A stretch of 64,000 nucleotides of DNA from Stachybotrys elegans. Its lineage: Eukaryota; Ascomycota; Sordariomycetes; Hypocreales; Stachybotryaceae. The stretch's first letter is position 1. Each line of letters opens with the position of its first letter. The notes beneath the pieces are model-generated. The model searched no databases, was not told where the DNA came from, and worked only from the letters and a program-made list of their open reading frames with translations. Where the stretch lies: contig JAGPNK010000009.1 of NCBI GenBank assembly GCA_020746835.1, positions 248,001 to 312,000 on the forward strand. The letters are read 5' to 3'. The translations under genes and the position numbers were made by a program. Shown piece after piece: positions 23,864-35,228 of the stretch.

Positions 23864-26335
23864 TCACCGGCTTGCTCCTGATACGTCGCCCAGGCCGATG
23901 CCTTTCTGACGCCCACGCACCAGGGCTTGCAAGCCACGTCCCACAGCAGACAAGTCACCCAGCATCCCGATATGGCCCTTCTCTGTGCTGATCCGCCCGC
24001 CGCGTACCACAGCATAGCCTTCTGGAAGCATGGCCTCCTTGGCAAGAACTACACCATCGCCAGGACGAAAGAGCAAATCGTCGTATGCATCTGCACATGG
24101 AATTCCGTCGCGCCCAGTCACCTGACAGGCATAAACCGTCGGAGTGTTCTTTCCATAGAGGAGGGCGAGAGGGGGGTAGACGTTAGCCTCCTGGTGTGTC
24201 TCGGAATGAGCAAGCTCCGACCGAAACCGACGAGTATCGGCGAGGACTCGGGTAAGGTAGTCTAGGTATCGCTGGCGCTCTGTATCTGACTCCTGCTGCG
24301 CTCCGTTCACTGTGGCAGGCGAAGGGCCTGAATTCATCTGCGGCGCGACACCGCCATCTTTATGAGTTGGAGGGTCCGGGAAAGGCTTTTGAGGTCTACT
24401 ATCGCTGCGAGATCGCAGGGAGCTGGGTAAAAACGATGACAAGCTGGACGATTGTTGCGGACGATTGTACGCGGGCAAAGCAGGCTGAAGACAGGGACTC
24501 AGTCGGCATTTTACCCAGTCTTGAGGATCATAGAAGTTGATGGGATAGCTTTCCTGGGTCTCCTTGTCGACAAAACAGAAGCCATCCTCTGGCAGGAACA
24601 CAAAGGAGGTGCGCACTGAAAAGTTGACCTGAGCGGTGAGCAGCTTCTCGTTGAAGAGGACTACGTCACCGTTGCGGAAGGGTCCGAGGATGTTGATGCA
24701 CCGCTGAGGGACCCCGACGTATAAAACGCCCGAGAAGAGATTGGGCTGACGGTTGACTACATGACGTGTAATCAAACCACCAAGACTATGTGGGATGACA
24801 ATGGCGCCCCTGGATTCTGGTGGAACACCAGGCTGGTTACAAGGGAGGCCCTGCAGAAACTCTTGAAGTTTGCGGGAGAGAATATGGGGGCTCAGACGCC
24901 AGTCGTAGCCATAGTCCCATATGCGTAACGTGCCATTTCTGGCATTCTCGCAGGATCGGAGTTTTTTGAAGAGCCTGCGAGAGACATCGATGGGCCCAAT
25001 ATGCTGGAGCATGCCGGAGGGTATAATGGACGCTTCCATTTTCTCCTCGTCCTCGGGATCCAAGCCGACCTCGAGGTTAGCCTTTCTCAAGTTCAGACCA
25101 ACCTTGACGGGAGCCCATAGCTGCTGGTGAGGCGGCTCTGATGACCGGAGAATGGAACCACGGTAGCCTCCCATGATGACAATGTCGCCAGTGAGATTTT
25201 CCAGCACATCATCAAGAACGGTTGTGGGGTCTTTGGACAGATTACTGGAGTCTCTTTCCAGTATGGGTGGCGTCGCGGTGGAGGAGTCTGTGTTGAGAGT
25301 GAAGTTGGAGATGGACGATTTCCTAGAGCCCTGTAGTCTGGACAAACTAGGCATTTTGAAGTTGGGAACTTCGGGAAGGCTGTCTTTGAGAGCGACGAGG
25401 CGCATGTTAACCATCTCGCGCACATGGAGAAACTGGCCGTCATCTCCTAGCGAGGAGGTGCGGGACAGGGTGTGGTATAGCATGCTTTCGTCAGACGTTG
25501 CTCTGCGAAGCATGGCAGGGCGGGGAGAGGAAGAGGCCGTCTCTGGCAATGGCGGTGCCAAGGGAGGACTGGCAAAGGGGCCTCGCGGTTTTGGGGTTGG
25601 TGGTGTAGATATCCTAGGAGAAACAGCCCCAGACAGTCGGGACGGGCCTTCAGGCTCTGACTGTTGCGTCTTGTCGGCAAAGGAGAAGAAGGACCCCGGT
25701 AAGGACGAGAGCATGGATGTGCGGTGGTTGAATGACGGGAATGCCTTGGATAGCCTCTTCAAAGCTTCCTGACCTGCCGAGCCCGAGCGACGATGCCGCG
25801 TTTGCCCAAAAGCATTCTCGAACACACCTCGAGTGTAAGAGGACCGGCCATCCTTACTGTCCTTGGGAGGGGGGCTTGATTTCCCTGGAGAGGGCAACGT
25901 ATCAACCGGAGGAGGGTTGATAAAGACCGAAGGAACAGAAGAGCCAGGCTGATGTGGAAATACCGGTGCGTGGCCTAAGCGTGGTGTCCGATTCGGGGAC
26001 ATCGGGGAGCCCGGGCTGCTCGGGTCGTCGGAATCCCGCTCCTCAGCCTGCGAAATATCGAAAAGGCCGCCACCGGGATATCTATCCAAAGCGGCAGCCT
26101 TCTCTACGGCTGGAGTCGTAGGGGAGGTGAAGTGGCTGGCAGCCGCGCTTATAGCAGGCTGCAGGACGGCTTGGGCATCGTCCTGGTCACGGCAAATGGA
26201 CTCGTCTGAGCCGTTTGTATCCAGCGCAAGAGGCTGTGCCGAAGCAGAGCCAGAAGATCTGATGTCCATTTCGTCTTGCGTTTTTCGGGGCTCACGAGGG
26301 AGCAATTGATGGGGAGGAGAGACGGCGGGTTCCAT
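23864..26335 (-). CDS. LCAT/lipase-like alpha/beta hydrolase, 823 aa
   Basis: Single-exon gene. Residues 1 to about 380 are Ser/Pro-rich and probably disordered (for example SSFNHRTSMLSSLPGSFFSF). The hydrolase domain follows: DIVIMGGYRGSILRSSEPPH, the LWAPVKVGLNLRKANLEVGL block, and DYGYDWRLSPHILSRKLQEF, a lecithin:cholesterol acyltransferase-type pattern. The nucleophile elbow IVIPHSLGGLITRHVVNRQP has Ser at about residue 514; its first elbow position is Pro rather than Gly or Ala. Late in the protein RPGDGVVLAKEAMLPEGYAV and EKGHIGMLGD may supply the acidic residue and the catalytic His. It has no signal peptide, so it is probably cytosolic or peripheral. The likely activity is phospholipase or acyltransferase; the substrate is unknown. 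Confidence 0.82.
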   Translation of the reverse strand: MEPAVSPPHQLLPREPRKTQDEMDIRSSGSASAQPLALDTNGSDESICRDQDDAQAVLQPAISAAASHFTSPTTPAVEKAAALDRYPGGGLFDISQAEERDSDDPSSPGSPMSPNRTPRLGHAPVFPHQPGSSVPSVFINPPPVDTLPSPGKSSPPPKDSKDGRSSYTRGVFENAFGQTRHRRSGSAGQEALKRLSKAFPSFNHRTSMLSSLPGSFFSFADKTQQSEPEGPSRLSGAVSPRISTPPTPKPRGPFASPPLAPPLPETASSSPRPAMLRRATSDESMLYHTLSRTSSLGDDGQFLHVREMVNMRLVALKDSLPEVPNFKMPSLSRLQGSRKSSISNFTLNTDSSTATPPILERDSSNLSKDPTTVLDDVLENLTGDIVIMGGYRGSILRSSEPPHQQLWAPVKVGLNLRKANLEVGLDPEDEEKMEASIIPSGMLQHIGPIDVSRRLFKKLRSCENARNGTLRIWDYGYDWRLSPHILSRKLQEFLQGLPCNQPGVPPESRGAIVIPHSLGGLITRHVVNRQPNLFSGVLYVGVPQRCINILGPFRNGDVVLFNEKLLTAQVNFSVRTSFVFLPEDGFCFVDKETQESYPINFYDPQDWVKCRLSPCLQPALPAYNRPQQSSSLSSFLPSSLRSRSDSRPQKPFPDPPTHKDGGVAPQMNSGPSPATVNGAQQESDTERQRYLDYLTRVLADTRRFRSELAHSETHQEANVYPPLALLYGKNTPTVYACQVTGRDGIPCADAYDDLLFRPGDGVVLAKEAMLPEGYAVVRGGRISTEKGHIGMLGDLSAVGRGLQALVRGRQKGIGLGDVSGASR

Positions 26336-27558
26336 GAGAGGCGGCGTGTCGGCGCATCAACGCTCGAGGTCTAGGAGAAGGCGTATGGATCCAGAGCTAG
26401 GCGACGGCAAAAAGATCAAAACTCTGGAGACGAGGAATAGGGAGAAGAGGAAAATAAAAGAAAGTAAGCAAAGCAGGAAGGACGAAATCACAAGCCAAAG
26501 ACCCGAGAACAACGAGGCGGCCTCGGCAAACGTGGTAATTATGCGATGGGTCCACGATGGCTGAGCACACGGCACAGGTGGATCAACCAGAAAAAAAGCA
26601 GGGACGAAATGATAAAGGATGTCGCCGAAGAATGTTCACAACGAGAGTTTTGGCTTTTGACTTTTTGACCTGTAGGGAGAGAGAAGTGAGAAGATATTAG
26701 TAGCATTGTAGTGCGTAGACGGGAGACAATGACGTTATTAGCATGCAGCTAGGGCCGGCAACGCTGACGCATCGCCTCACAGAAGGTGCTACCTGCACAC
26801 TTACGGCATCAATGAGTGACCTGTCATTGCTTGTTTCCCTCTGGCCAGAAACTTTTCCCGCCCCCAAACAAGAAGAAGAAGACCCTTGCGTTGGATGCTC
26901 TCCTCCCCGCCTCTGGCAAGCTATAAATATTTACCAGCCCGGTGCCGATCACAATGACCAAACAAGATGCCTGCAACGACTGGGTTGGAGGCTGTCTAGG
27001 GCTGACGAGAGAGAGAGAGAGAGAAGAAGAGGTGGACGTGAGGCCCGTGCTGGAGAACGGGATTCAGTCACGGAAGCTCCGGACTTGGTGAACAGGTCAA
27101 ACCCGGGCGGTACTATGTTGACTGACAGCTCATACAACGTCATAACACATACATTAGTACATGCCTACTTGCATGCTCACACGGCCTCAATAAAAAAACA
27201 AACAGACAGACAGACGATGTGAAAACAACGAGAGAAAAAAGAGAAAGAAAGAAAGAAAGAAGAAAAAAAGCCATGGACATTGAACCATGCGAATTCCCTG
27301 ATTTCAATCCAAATTCCTCGACTGTCACCCAAGCCAGCTCAACCATGCTTATTAGTGCCCCACGACTGCCCGTGACATAATGCCACCACACCTGACCGCC
27401 TCCGATCCGAACATGCCAACCACCATCCCGTCCGTCCCTCCTCCCTCCCGCCGCCGCCGCCGCCGCCACAACCACCGCGTTGGCCAATCGCCCCGGCAGC
27501 AGCACGGCAAACCTTGCCTCCACCACAGCATCGTACCAAGGCACCGCAACCACCCTCC
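26336..27558. promoter_or_regulatory. Divergent promoter region, hydrolase / phosphatase
   Basis: About 1.2 kb between head-to-head genes. It holds a GAAA-type repeat (27228-27272) and a GA run (27008-27024). Sequence at 27400-27558 is C-rich and is probably the phosphatase leader. No gene is recognised. Confidence 0.5.
27228..27272. repeat. GAAA-rich simple repeat
   Basis: Imperfect GAAA/AGAA units (several GAAA in a row around 27240-27262) upstream of the phosphatase gene. Confidence 0.8.
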
Positions 27559-29112
27559 ATGTCCACCCTCCAGCCCCGGGCCCCCTACTCCTCCGAGGAG
27601 CTCGCCGCCCTCTACCCAGCCCACCTGCACCTCCAGCTCGTCCAGGTCCTCCTCCGCCACGGCGAGCGCACGCCCGTGAGCGCCCGCTTCACCTCGGCCG
27701 GCCTCGCCCCTTACTGGCCCTACTGCTCGGCCGCCCGCCATCTGCGCGCCGCCGTCCTCGACCCCGACACCTCCGCCTGGTCCACCCTCGAGTGGAAGCG
27801 CCGCCTCGAGACATTTGGCCCCCGCGACGCTCCTGAAGTCGCTGCCGGCCCTGCATCATCCTCCTCCTCCTCCTCCTCCTCCTCTCACCACAACGTCGAC
27901 GACATCTGCGACTTTGGCCAACTCACCGACCGCGGCCGCGAGACCACCTACGACCTGGGTCGCCGCCTCCGCCGCCTCTACGTCGACCAGCTCGGCTTCC
28001 TCCCCCCGGCCGTCATCGCCACCGACTTCCTCTACCTGCGCTCCACGCCCATCCCCCGCGCCCTCGAATCTCTCCAGCAGGCACTCCACGGTCTCTACCC
28101 GCCGCACACCCGCGCCGCCAACCTTCCCCCTCCCACCATCCTCTCCCGCGCCGTCGCCGACGAGACCCTCTTCCCCAATGACTCCAACTGCCGCCGCTTC
28201 GCCGTCCTCGCCCGCGCCTTCGCCCGCCGCGCCGCCGACCGCTGGAACGACACTGAGGACATGGCCTACCTGACCAAGAAGCTCGGCAGGTGGATGCCCG
28301 AGGATAGCCCCCGCGTTGCCGTCGACTCGCGTCCCCGCCTCAACGGCATCATGGACACTATCAACGCCACCGCCGCCCATGGGCCCGAGACCCGCCTCCC
28401 CTCCGACTTCTACGACCCCAAGGTCAAAGCCATTCTAGAAAAGATTGGCGTCGACGAGTGGTTCACCGGTTATAAGGAGAGCCAGGAGTACCGCACCCTA
28501 GGCATCGGCGGCCTGCTCGCCGACGTCGTCTCTCGCATGGTCACCAGTGTTGAGCAGACCATCACCAACGGCCGCTATGAGCAGATGCCCAAGTCTGGTC
28601 ACCCATCCCCCGAGCCCGTCCGTTTTGGCCTGAGCGGCTGCCACGACACCACGCTGGCCGGGGCTCTCGCAAGCCTCGGCGCCTTCGAGGGCGACGCCTG
28701 GCCGCCCTTTACCAGCCACGTCGCAATCGAGCTGTTCCGCCGTGACGACGATTCATCACCCACAAAGCCTAGCCCTCCAGGATGGGGTTCATGGCTCAAG
28801 GGCCTCTCCAGCGGCGGACGTGTTGGCCGAGGAGATTCGGCCATCAGCCGGAAGCTGACGCCAGAGATGACCGAGGCCGAGAAGAGGAAGCTACAAGGCT
28901 ACTTTGTTCGCATTCGTTACAACGACAAGCCCGTGTCCATTCCCGGCTGCAAGCCGCCCGGCAAGCACCTCGAGGGTGATGAGTCTTTCTGCACTCTCGA
29001 GGCCTTCAAGGAAATCGTGGACAAGTTTACTCCTGAGAACTGGAAACAGCAGTGCCGCGCCAACCTCGACGCTCCTGAATTCCCCTCCAAGCCGGAGCCT
29101 TCTGGCTACTGA
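27559..29112 (+). CDS. Histidine acid phosphatase (ACP6-like)
   Basis: Histidine phosphatase superfamily, branch 2. The ATG at 27559 gives MSTLQPRAPYSSEELAALYP. The upstream in-frame extension begins with TTG, so it is not used. The phosphate-pocket motif LLRHGERTP sits at residues 31-39, with Arg and the phospho-acceptor His at 33-34. The matching acid site is GLSGCHDTTLAGAL near residue 360. Other family features are QLTDRGRETTYDLGRRLRRL and FLYLRSTPIPRALESLQQAL. There is no signal peptide, unlike secreted phytases, and the layout resembles lysophosphatidic-acid phosphatase type 6. A Ser10 run coded by TCC repeats (about 27856-27888) interrupts the domain. It is a single exon of 517 residues. 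Substrate is inferred only by family. Confidence 0.88.
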   Translation: MSTLQPRAPYSSEELAALYPAHLHLQLVQVLLRHGERTPVSARFTSAGLAPYWPYCSAARHLRAAVLDPDTSAWSTLEWKRRLETFGPRDAPEVAAGPASSSSSSSSSSHHNVDDICDFGQLTDRGRETTYDLGRRLRRLYVDQLGFLPPAVIATDFLYLRSTPIPRALESLQQALHGLYPPHTRAANLPPPTILSRAVADETLFPNDSNCRRFAVLARAFARRAADRWNDTEDMAYLTKKLGRWMPEDSPRVAVDSRPRLNGIMDTINATAAHGPETRLPSDFYDPKVKAILEKIGVDEWFTGYKESQEYRTLGIGGLLADVVSRMVTSVEQTITNGRYEQMPKSGHPSPEPVRFGLSGCHDTTLAGALASLGAFEGDAWPPFTSHVAIELFRRDDDSSPTKPSPPGWGSWLKGLSSGGRVGRGDSAISRKLTPEMTEAEKRKLQGYFVRIRYNDKPVSIPGCKPPGKHLEGDESFCTLEAFKEIVDKFTPENWKQQCRANLDAPEFPSKPEPSGY

Positions 29113-29891
29113 TTCATTTTTTTCTTTCTTTTGTTTAGCATCTCGTGGCGTCGCATCTGGTATACCGGGAATTTTGTAATTTCTCGTCGCTTTGGGTATT
29201 GGGACAAACAGGGATGGCGAGAACATGGGATCAAGCACTCAATCCGTAGATAGCTTGGACCAACTCGAAAATGTTTTGATTGTTGATGGAATCGTACCAG
29301 GCACACATCACTGCGACGAGCACCGTGATGATATGCCTATGTTTATATATATATATATATATGCACTCAAAACTATACGACCGACCATGCCATGACTCCG
29401 TGACAGACATACACGCAGATAAATGTTCGTCTCCCTCCTTGTTTTGCAACAGTTTGCCAGACCGGTTATGCATCTTGCCAGCTCGCAAACAACATCCTAG
29501 TTTTCCTCTCCTTGCTCTGCAGTTGTGTGCCTCCTCTTTTCGACTCAAAATCCCCGCCATTCAACCACTTACGAGGCCCATGCGCCTCAACAAGACCCCT
29601 TTCGAACTGCTGAGTATCCGGGCAAGACAAATTTTCAACATTCATACAAGAAAGCAAAGGTGAATTAGCAGAGGGAAGTTCGGGGGTAGGTAGGGAGCAG
29701 TGAAGACAAAAAATATGTTGGGACCGGCAGAAGAAAAATGGGGAAAAAAGGACAAGAAAAGAACAAATCATCTTCAAAGCAATTACAACGGTTAAAAACA
29801 GCTCCTTCCCTGGGATTGACCTCATGTGTCCACGTCGAGATGCCGATTAGAATTAAGTTAAAGCCCAGGACATGGTGTTTGTGTCGAGATT
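29113..29891. other. Convergent 3' intergenic, ~780 bp
   Basis: 3' flanks of the phosphatase and NRD1 genes, with a TA microsatellite at 29344-29362. No gene is seen. Confidence 0.5.
29344..29362. repeat. TA dinucleotide microsatellite
   Basis: About nine TA units about 230 bp downstream of the phosphatase stop, possibly in or beyond its 3' UTR. Confidence 0.9.
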
Positions 29892-32249
29892 TCAGTTGGC
29901 GACCTCCTCCTCAACCCAGCCATTCAAACCACCCTGGATAGCGAGGCCAAAGCCAGCACCCATACCACCAAAGCTCGACTGGTACTGATGACCACGTCGT
30001 TCGCCCTCGCTTCCGTTGCTGCCCGGGATGCTGTTGGGGCTGTTGCCGCCGTTCTCAAAGCCAGGGGCCAGGGCCGGCAGGCTGACGGCTCGGTTGTGTT
30101 GTCCTCGGGGGTTGCCAGGGGCGAGAAGTCCTCCGATGGTGGTGGCGTTAGAGACACCTGATCCATTGGTAGGGAAGCCGTTGGAGATGCTGGCCGACTG
30201 TCCGTGAGATCCGATGGGTCCCTGCTGAGGAACCTCAATCGTCACCTCACTAGGAGAGGGGGGTCCTCCAAAGTATGCGCCCTGCTGCTGCTGCACAGCC
30301 ATCTGCTGCTGTTGCTGTTGAGCCTGCTGGGACACCTGGCTGAGGTAGAGAGTCAGGGGGTTGCCGCCAGCCGTCCAAGGAGCCGCTTGCTGAGGAGTAG
30401 TTCCGCTGGTCGGGGAGCCGCTGTTCTGTGATCCCGTAGGAGGAGGAGACGAGACACCATCGCCACGAGGAGACTGAGGCTGCTGCTGGTTCTGCTGCAT
30501 CTGGCGAGGGGGGTTGCCGCAACGGTCCTTGCCAAAGTTAACCTTGAACTTCTTGTACTCATCCTTGCCGCGGATGGCCTCGATGGCCTTGATGGCATTG
30601 GCAATGTTGGTGAAGTTGACAAATGCGCAGCTCTTCTCCCTCAGAGTGTTGACCAGCTCGATCTCACCGTACTCGGAAAAGTCCTGGCGCAGGCGCTCCT
30701 CGGTCCAGGTCTCGTCAAGGTTGCCTATGTACACGTTTCGGGATGCACCTCCGCTGACAGCCAAGGCAATTGCAGGGGGCAGGGCACCAGAATGCTTGCC
30801 CCAGCCAATCTTGAGGCGTCTGTTGTGGATCATGAGACCCTGGAGGGTGCTCAGAGCGTAGAACGAGGCAGCGGCCGTGGGGTCGATAAAGGTAACGAAG
30901 CAAATGTGCTTGTCGGGAATGTAGCGGATGTGGTGGAGGAGCCCGCCCCTGACCACGTTGCAGATCTCCTCAATGGTGGTCTCGGGGTGGATGTTGCCCA
31001 GGTAGATGGTGCGGTTACCAAGGTTGTTGATACCGCCGGCAGTGGTTGCCACGGCGGCGGCGGCGACAGACTGTTGAGCGAGGGCGCTCGAGATGACATC
31101 GCGATCAGCACCCGTCAGCATGTGAGCGTAGCCAGGGGAGATTCCGAGGTACTGGGCGGCATTCTGCTGCTGTGTCTTTGAGACGTAAGCGCATCGGTCC
31201 TTGCCGTAGTAGACACGGCGAGGGGCCTGCCACTTGGGCTCCTGGGGAAGCTGAGTAACAGCCTTGATGGCATTGGCGATTGAGAGATAGTGAACAAAGG
31301 CAATGTTCTTCTCGCGGACCACCTTGATGGTATCAATGGCACCGAACTTGCCAAGGTCTTCACGGAGCTCCTCGTCAGTAACCTCCTCGGGGAGGTTGCC
31401 CAGGTACACGTTTCGCGAAGCCCCGGACTGCTGAACGGCCAGCGCGACCGAGGTGGGGACCTGAGATGGCTTTCCCCAGCCAACCTTGATATCCTGACCC
31501 TTGATGCAGAGCTTTTTCAAGATGGCATCAGAGTGGAAGTGGGTGGCAGAGCTCGCGTCGAGGAAGGAGATGAAGGCGCAGTTCTTGTCGGGCAGGAGAC
31601 GAACGGATTCGATCTGACCACTTCTGACATGGCCCAGAATCTCCTCGGCAGAGGTGTCCGGGGGAATGTTACCCAGGTAGACGGTTCGGCTGGTGCCGGT
31701 GACGACACCCGAGACGGGCGAAGTGGGTTGCATGGTCTGCATGCCGAAGCTTCCGTTGGTAGGAGACTGGGCCTGGTAGAACTGGGGGGCGCCATAGCTC
31801 GACGGGGAGACCATGGCCTGGTAGGACTGCGACTGGACCGGGCTGGGAATGCCGGCACCCTGCTGCTGGGCATTGTGTTGCTGAACCTGCTGGAAGCTGG
31901 CCAGGTTCTGGAACTGAGGGCTGGCAAAAGCAGCAGGAGTGCCTGGCTGGAAAGGGCTTCCCAGGAGAAGCTGGGAAGGAAGCAGAGGGCTGAACTGCAT
32001 ATCAAAGCCGGTGCCAGGGGTGGCCATGTCGGCGATACCGGGGGGAGGAGCGGCCTGGGCCTGGTTCATGGCAGCGGTGTTGATGGTAGGAATGTTGCCA
32101 CGGCGAGGGTGTCGGTCCGCGAAGCCCGAGATGTTGGAGGTGAAGGCACCGTGGGAGAAGCCGGTGTCACTGTTGGAAGGCTTGGAGGCATGGCCGAAGC
32201 GTCCCTGGGGACCGGCACCTTGGCCGACAGCTCCGTTGAGGTCCTGCAT
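29892..32249 (-). CDS. nrd1: Four-RRM RNA-binding protein Nrd1/Msa2 type
   Basis: RNA-binding protein related to S. pombe Nrd1, a negative regulator of sexual differentiation that binds mRNAs. Single exon of 785 residues, starting [20 protein letters not shown]. An N-terminal Gln/Ser/Pro-rich region of about 185 residues precedes four RRMs. Their RNP2 strands are [51 protein letters not shown] and [17 protein letters not shown]. The RNP1-like strands are [51 protein letters not shown] and [17 protein letters not shown]. The paired spacing (RRM1-2, RRM3-4) with the shared VGWGK / IGWGK and YYGKDRC / NFGKDRCG ends is diagnostic. The C-terminal 200 residues are Gln-rich and low-complexity. Confidence 0.93.
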   Translation of the reverse strand: MQDLNGAVGQGAGPQGRFGHASKPSNSDTGFSHGAFTSNISGFADRHPRRGNIPTINTAAMNQAQAAPPPGIADMATPGTGFDMQFSPLLPSQLLLGSPFQPGTPAAFASPQFQNLASFQQVQQHNAQQQGAGIPSPVQSQSYQAMVSPSSYGAPQFYQAQSPTNGSFGMQTMQPTSPVSGVVTGTSRTVYLGNIPPDTSAEEILGHVRSGQIESVRLLPDKNCAFISFLDASSATHFHSDAILKKLCIKGQDIKVGWGKPSQVPTSVALAVQQSGASRNVYLGNLPEEVTDEELREDLGKFGAIDTIKVVREKNIAFVHYLSIANAIKAVTQLPQEPKWQAPRRVYYGKDRCAYVSKTQQQNAAQYLGISPGYAHMLTGADRDVISSALAQQSVAAAAVATTAGGINNLGNRTIYLGNIHPETTIEEICNVVRGGLLHHIRYIPDKHICFVTFIDPTAAASFYALSTLQGLMIHNRRLKIGWGKHSGALPPAIALAVSGGASRNVYIGNLDETWTEERLRQDFSEYGEIELVNTLREKSCAFVNFTNIANAIKAIEAIRGKDEYKKFKVNFGKDRCGNPPRQMQQNQQQPQSPRGDGVSSPPPTGSQNSGSPTSGTTPQQAAPWTAGGNPLTLYLSQVSQQAQQQQQQMAVQQQQGAYFGGPPSPSEVTIEVPQQGPIGSHGQSASISNGFPTNGSGVSNATTIGGLLAPGNPRGQHNRAVSLPALAPGFENGGNSPNSIPGSNGSEGERRGHQYQSSFGGMGAGFGLAIQGGLNGWVEEEVAN

Positions 32250-32875
32250 ACCGAGCAGATGAGGGGGGACGAGAGGGTCCCGCCCGACTGTCGAGAGTAC
32301 GGCCGTGTTGGTGGATTAGACGTGCCCGAGCGAGGCACGGAGGCAAGCACTGCGTCTGAAGGCCGGAAGCTTCGCAGTGTGATTGGAGCGTAAGAAGAAT
32401 TTGTTAATAGACTGCCTTGAAGAGCCTAGGGGTATCGATCAAGAATGTTATCCGTCCGAAGAATGAATAATGATAATAAGCAAGCAGGCGTCGTCGGTTG
32501 AATCGTAAAAGGGGGAATCGATGACGGATCGCAAGATATTGTAGGTAGGTATAACAGGTTGCCCAAGACGGGAAGAAGCTGCGAGGATGATATGCTCTGG
32601 TCGAGACAGAGGGAAGCGAGAGTGTAGGAGAAGAGAAACCGGGGCCGGAGATTCGTCCGAGGGAAAGCAATATGGAATAGAGTGGGAGGTATATTTCCTA
32701 GGAGGGAGCCGAGGCGGCAAGCGAGAGTAGAGTAGCAAAACCACCAAGAAGGGGCGGTATTAGGAGCTCCAAGAAGAGGAAGAGGAATGAAGTGGAAGAC
32801 GAGAACACATGCGGTGTGGGCGGCCAAGCGTTAGATGAGCCGTGAGCTGGTCGGCGGGCGGTGGCCGTTAGGGGG

Positions 32876-33460
32876 TGACGGGGCCGGGGGTGAGAAGAGG
32901 AAGGGGGAAAATTACAAGATAAAATGAGGGTGAACGAGCGTAGTTGAAAAGGGTTGAAGAAGAATTGCGGCTCAAGAGCAAAAAGCGATGTGGAGCTGCA
33001 TCTGAAGCGAGACTCTCCTGCTCCGTATCCGTAAAAGCGAAGAGGGAAGAGGACCCGAGGTAGAGCAGAGAGCAAAGGAAGGAGAGAGAAGTAAAAAGGG
33101 AAGAGGAGTAGTAGAATGAGTGAAAATGCAAACGGTTTGCAGCCACGGAGGAAGAAAAAAAAAAGAAGCAGCAGCAGAAGCAATAGCAGCAGCAGAGAAG
33201 CAGCAAGGGGAGAGGAAGGGGGAAAAGGGAGGCAGAGGTAGGTACAAGGAATGGCAAGGTAAGGTACCTGACAGATGGACAGATGGGCTAAGGAACCGGG
33301 GATGGATGGATGGTGGATGTGGATGGGAGTGGATTCTGGAATCGCAGAGGGAGTGGGAAGGGAAATGGGAGGCACTAAAGAGACAGGGGCAATACTGGAA
33401 GGGGGAAGGGTAAGAGGAAGGGGAAGGGGAAGGAGATGGATGGGGAGGGGGGCATTATTG
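32876..33460. repeat. Polypurine-rich tract upstream of nrd1
   Basis: The plus strand is dominated by A and G, with runs such as GAGGAAGAAAAAAAAAAGAA near 33148-33168 and GGAAGGGGAAGGGGAAGGAG near 33417-33436. On the nrd1 strand this is a C/T tract, as in many fungal promoters and leaders, but unusually long. Confidence 0.7.
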
Positions 33461-34430
33461 AGCGAACCAGCCATTCATTGCCAGCGAGCATTGCAGCAAG
33501 GAGAAAGCATGCTGGTGATGAGCTGGGAGACAGAGGGCGAGACAGAAAGGACACTTCATCCAGCTGGAAGCACGGGGAGTCAGTCAATGGGGGATGTGAT
33601 GATGTTGGAATCTGACCAACAGGATCTGACGAGAATAGCTCAGCTCCTGTTACTAACTACGTACAAAAGATGCCGACCGCCAAGAAGACATGCAGTGGGT
33701 AAGAGAAGGTGAAAAGTAGACGGATGGAGAGAAGGAAGATGAATTATAGGATAAAATGTAACAATCAGGTGAATTAGAGAAAAGAGCATGCATCAAAGGG
33801 CCCCGTCTGTCACCATCGCCGCGCATTTGGAACTGATAGATCAGGTACCATTCAGGGTTTTTTTTCTTCTTCTTCCATCTCTTCTTCTTCTCCGTCTGTC
33901 GAATGAATTGCTGGGGGTGTGTGCGGTGAGACCCAGACAGGGGGTAGGTGCTAGGTAGGCCGTTTGTGGTAGGAGGGAGAATTGCGCCACGTAGGAACAA
34001 AGAGGGTACAGCACATGGTACAAGGCAGGGGGGAGAAAAGAAGGACAAAAAAAAGGGTTCACGAGATCGAGGCTTTTGGGGAAGGAGGGGCCTACATGCC
34101 ATGTTAGCTTCCATTTCACGGAGGCGTGAAGCCGATGCCACTTCTGTCCGCCTTTCTCTCATACGGCCAAGCAATCAATAGCTATCTACATATGTAGCAA
34201 TAAAGCAATAAGGATGATTCCCTCGTCAGCACGCACAGCACACACTAATAATATAACGGTGTGCCGGCATCTTTCGCGCTCGATTCCGAAGCAGGTTCCC
34301 GAGACCAGCAGGGCCCCAGTGCCCAGTGCCCAGGTTATTGTGGACAAGACCCGGAGGCCTAGGCTGGGCGGCGCAAGGGGGAAGGTGGAGACAAGACACA
34401 CACGCAAATATGTACATGCACAATACTCGG

Positions 34431-34480
34431 TACATACATACATACATACATACACACTGGCACACACACACACACACACA
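34431..34480. repeat. TACA and CA microsatellite
   Basis: Six or so TACA units (34431-34456) are followed after a short break by ten CA units (34461-34480) and a CGCATGCGCG segment. Confidence 0.95.
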
Positions 34481-35081
34481 CGCATGCGCGCTGTCAAGAA
34501 GCACTCGCTGACTGCTTGGCTTCCTGAAGCCCCTGCAGCATGATGATTCGAGGTGACTGACAGCATGGGACGAGTTGGTGGTGGATGGATCTGGCCCAAA
34601 CCGGTTAAGCCCACGTCGAATAAGGCTCGAACGACGCCAAATACGGACCGCACCAACGTGGGCAATTTCAATCAATGACAGACCATTCATTGACCTCGCA
34701 CCAGCATTCGCCTCCTCCATCTAGTTGTATACATGTTCGGTTCGGTTCCCCTCACCATTGTCTCTCGTAGACAAACTCCTCTCCCGTCACCTCCGTATAC
34801 TTGAGGCAGAACCATGCCCTTGGCAAGCCGCCACTGGACCACTCGGCTTGGCTGCAATGGAATGGGCCCTATTGAGGAGCAGAGGGGGGGGGCGTCTGTC
34901 TGCGAGAGGGGCGAGGGGGAAATGAGGACAGGAAGAATTTAGGGGAAGGGGAGGGGGCGTGCCCCTATCGTACCACCTCCAAATCGATTCTTTCCCATAT
35001 GCCACTACAAACCACCGAGCCCGGTGCATCGAGGTTAATTGCCAGCGCCGGAGGATCACGCGATAGGGCCATTAAACAATA

Positions 35082-35125
35082 AATGAATGGGTGTATGGAT
35101 GAATGAATGAGTGAATGAATGATTC
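35082..35125. repeat. GAAT/ATGA imperfect tetranucleotide repeat
   Basis: Imperfect ATGA and GAAT units in intergenic DNA, adjoining a short partially inverted copy (ATTCAT). Confidence 0.75.
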
Positions 35126-35228
35126 ATCAATTTCATCCATTCCACCATTAGACGCCTCGCAGCCACCACCACAAATGACGCCCAATCAATCGTGACGCCA
35201 ATTTTAGACTTCCATCTGCATTCACCAT

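Noticed and set aside
27856..28380. 174-aa Gly/Val/Glu-rich minus-strand frame
   Set aside because: Antisense shadow of the GC-rich phosphatase gene.
31290..32393. 367-aa plus-strand frame
   Set aside because: Antisense shadow of the nrd1 coding sequence, which has four clear RRMs on the other strand.
32698..33474. 258-aa minus-strand open frame upstream of nrd1
   Set aside because: Its product is Leu/Phe/Pro/Ser low complexity dictated by the polypyrimidine strand; no domain or exon structure.
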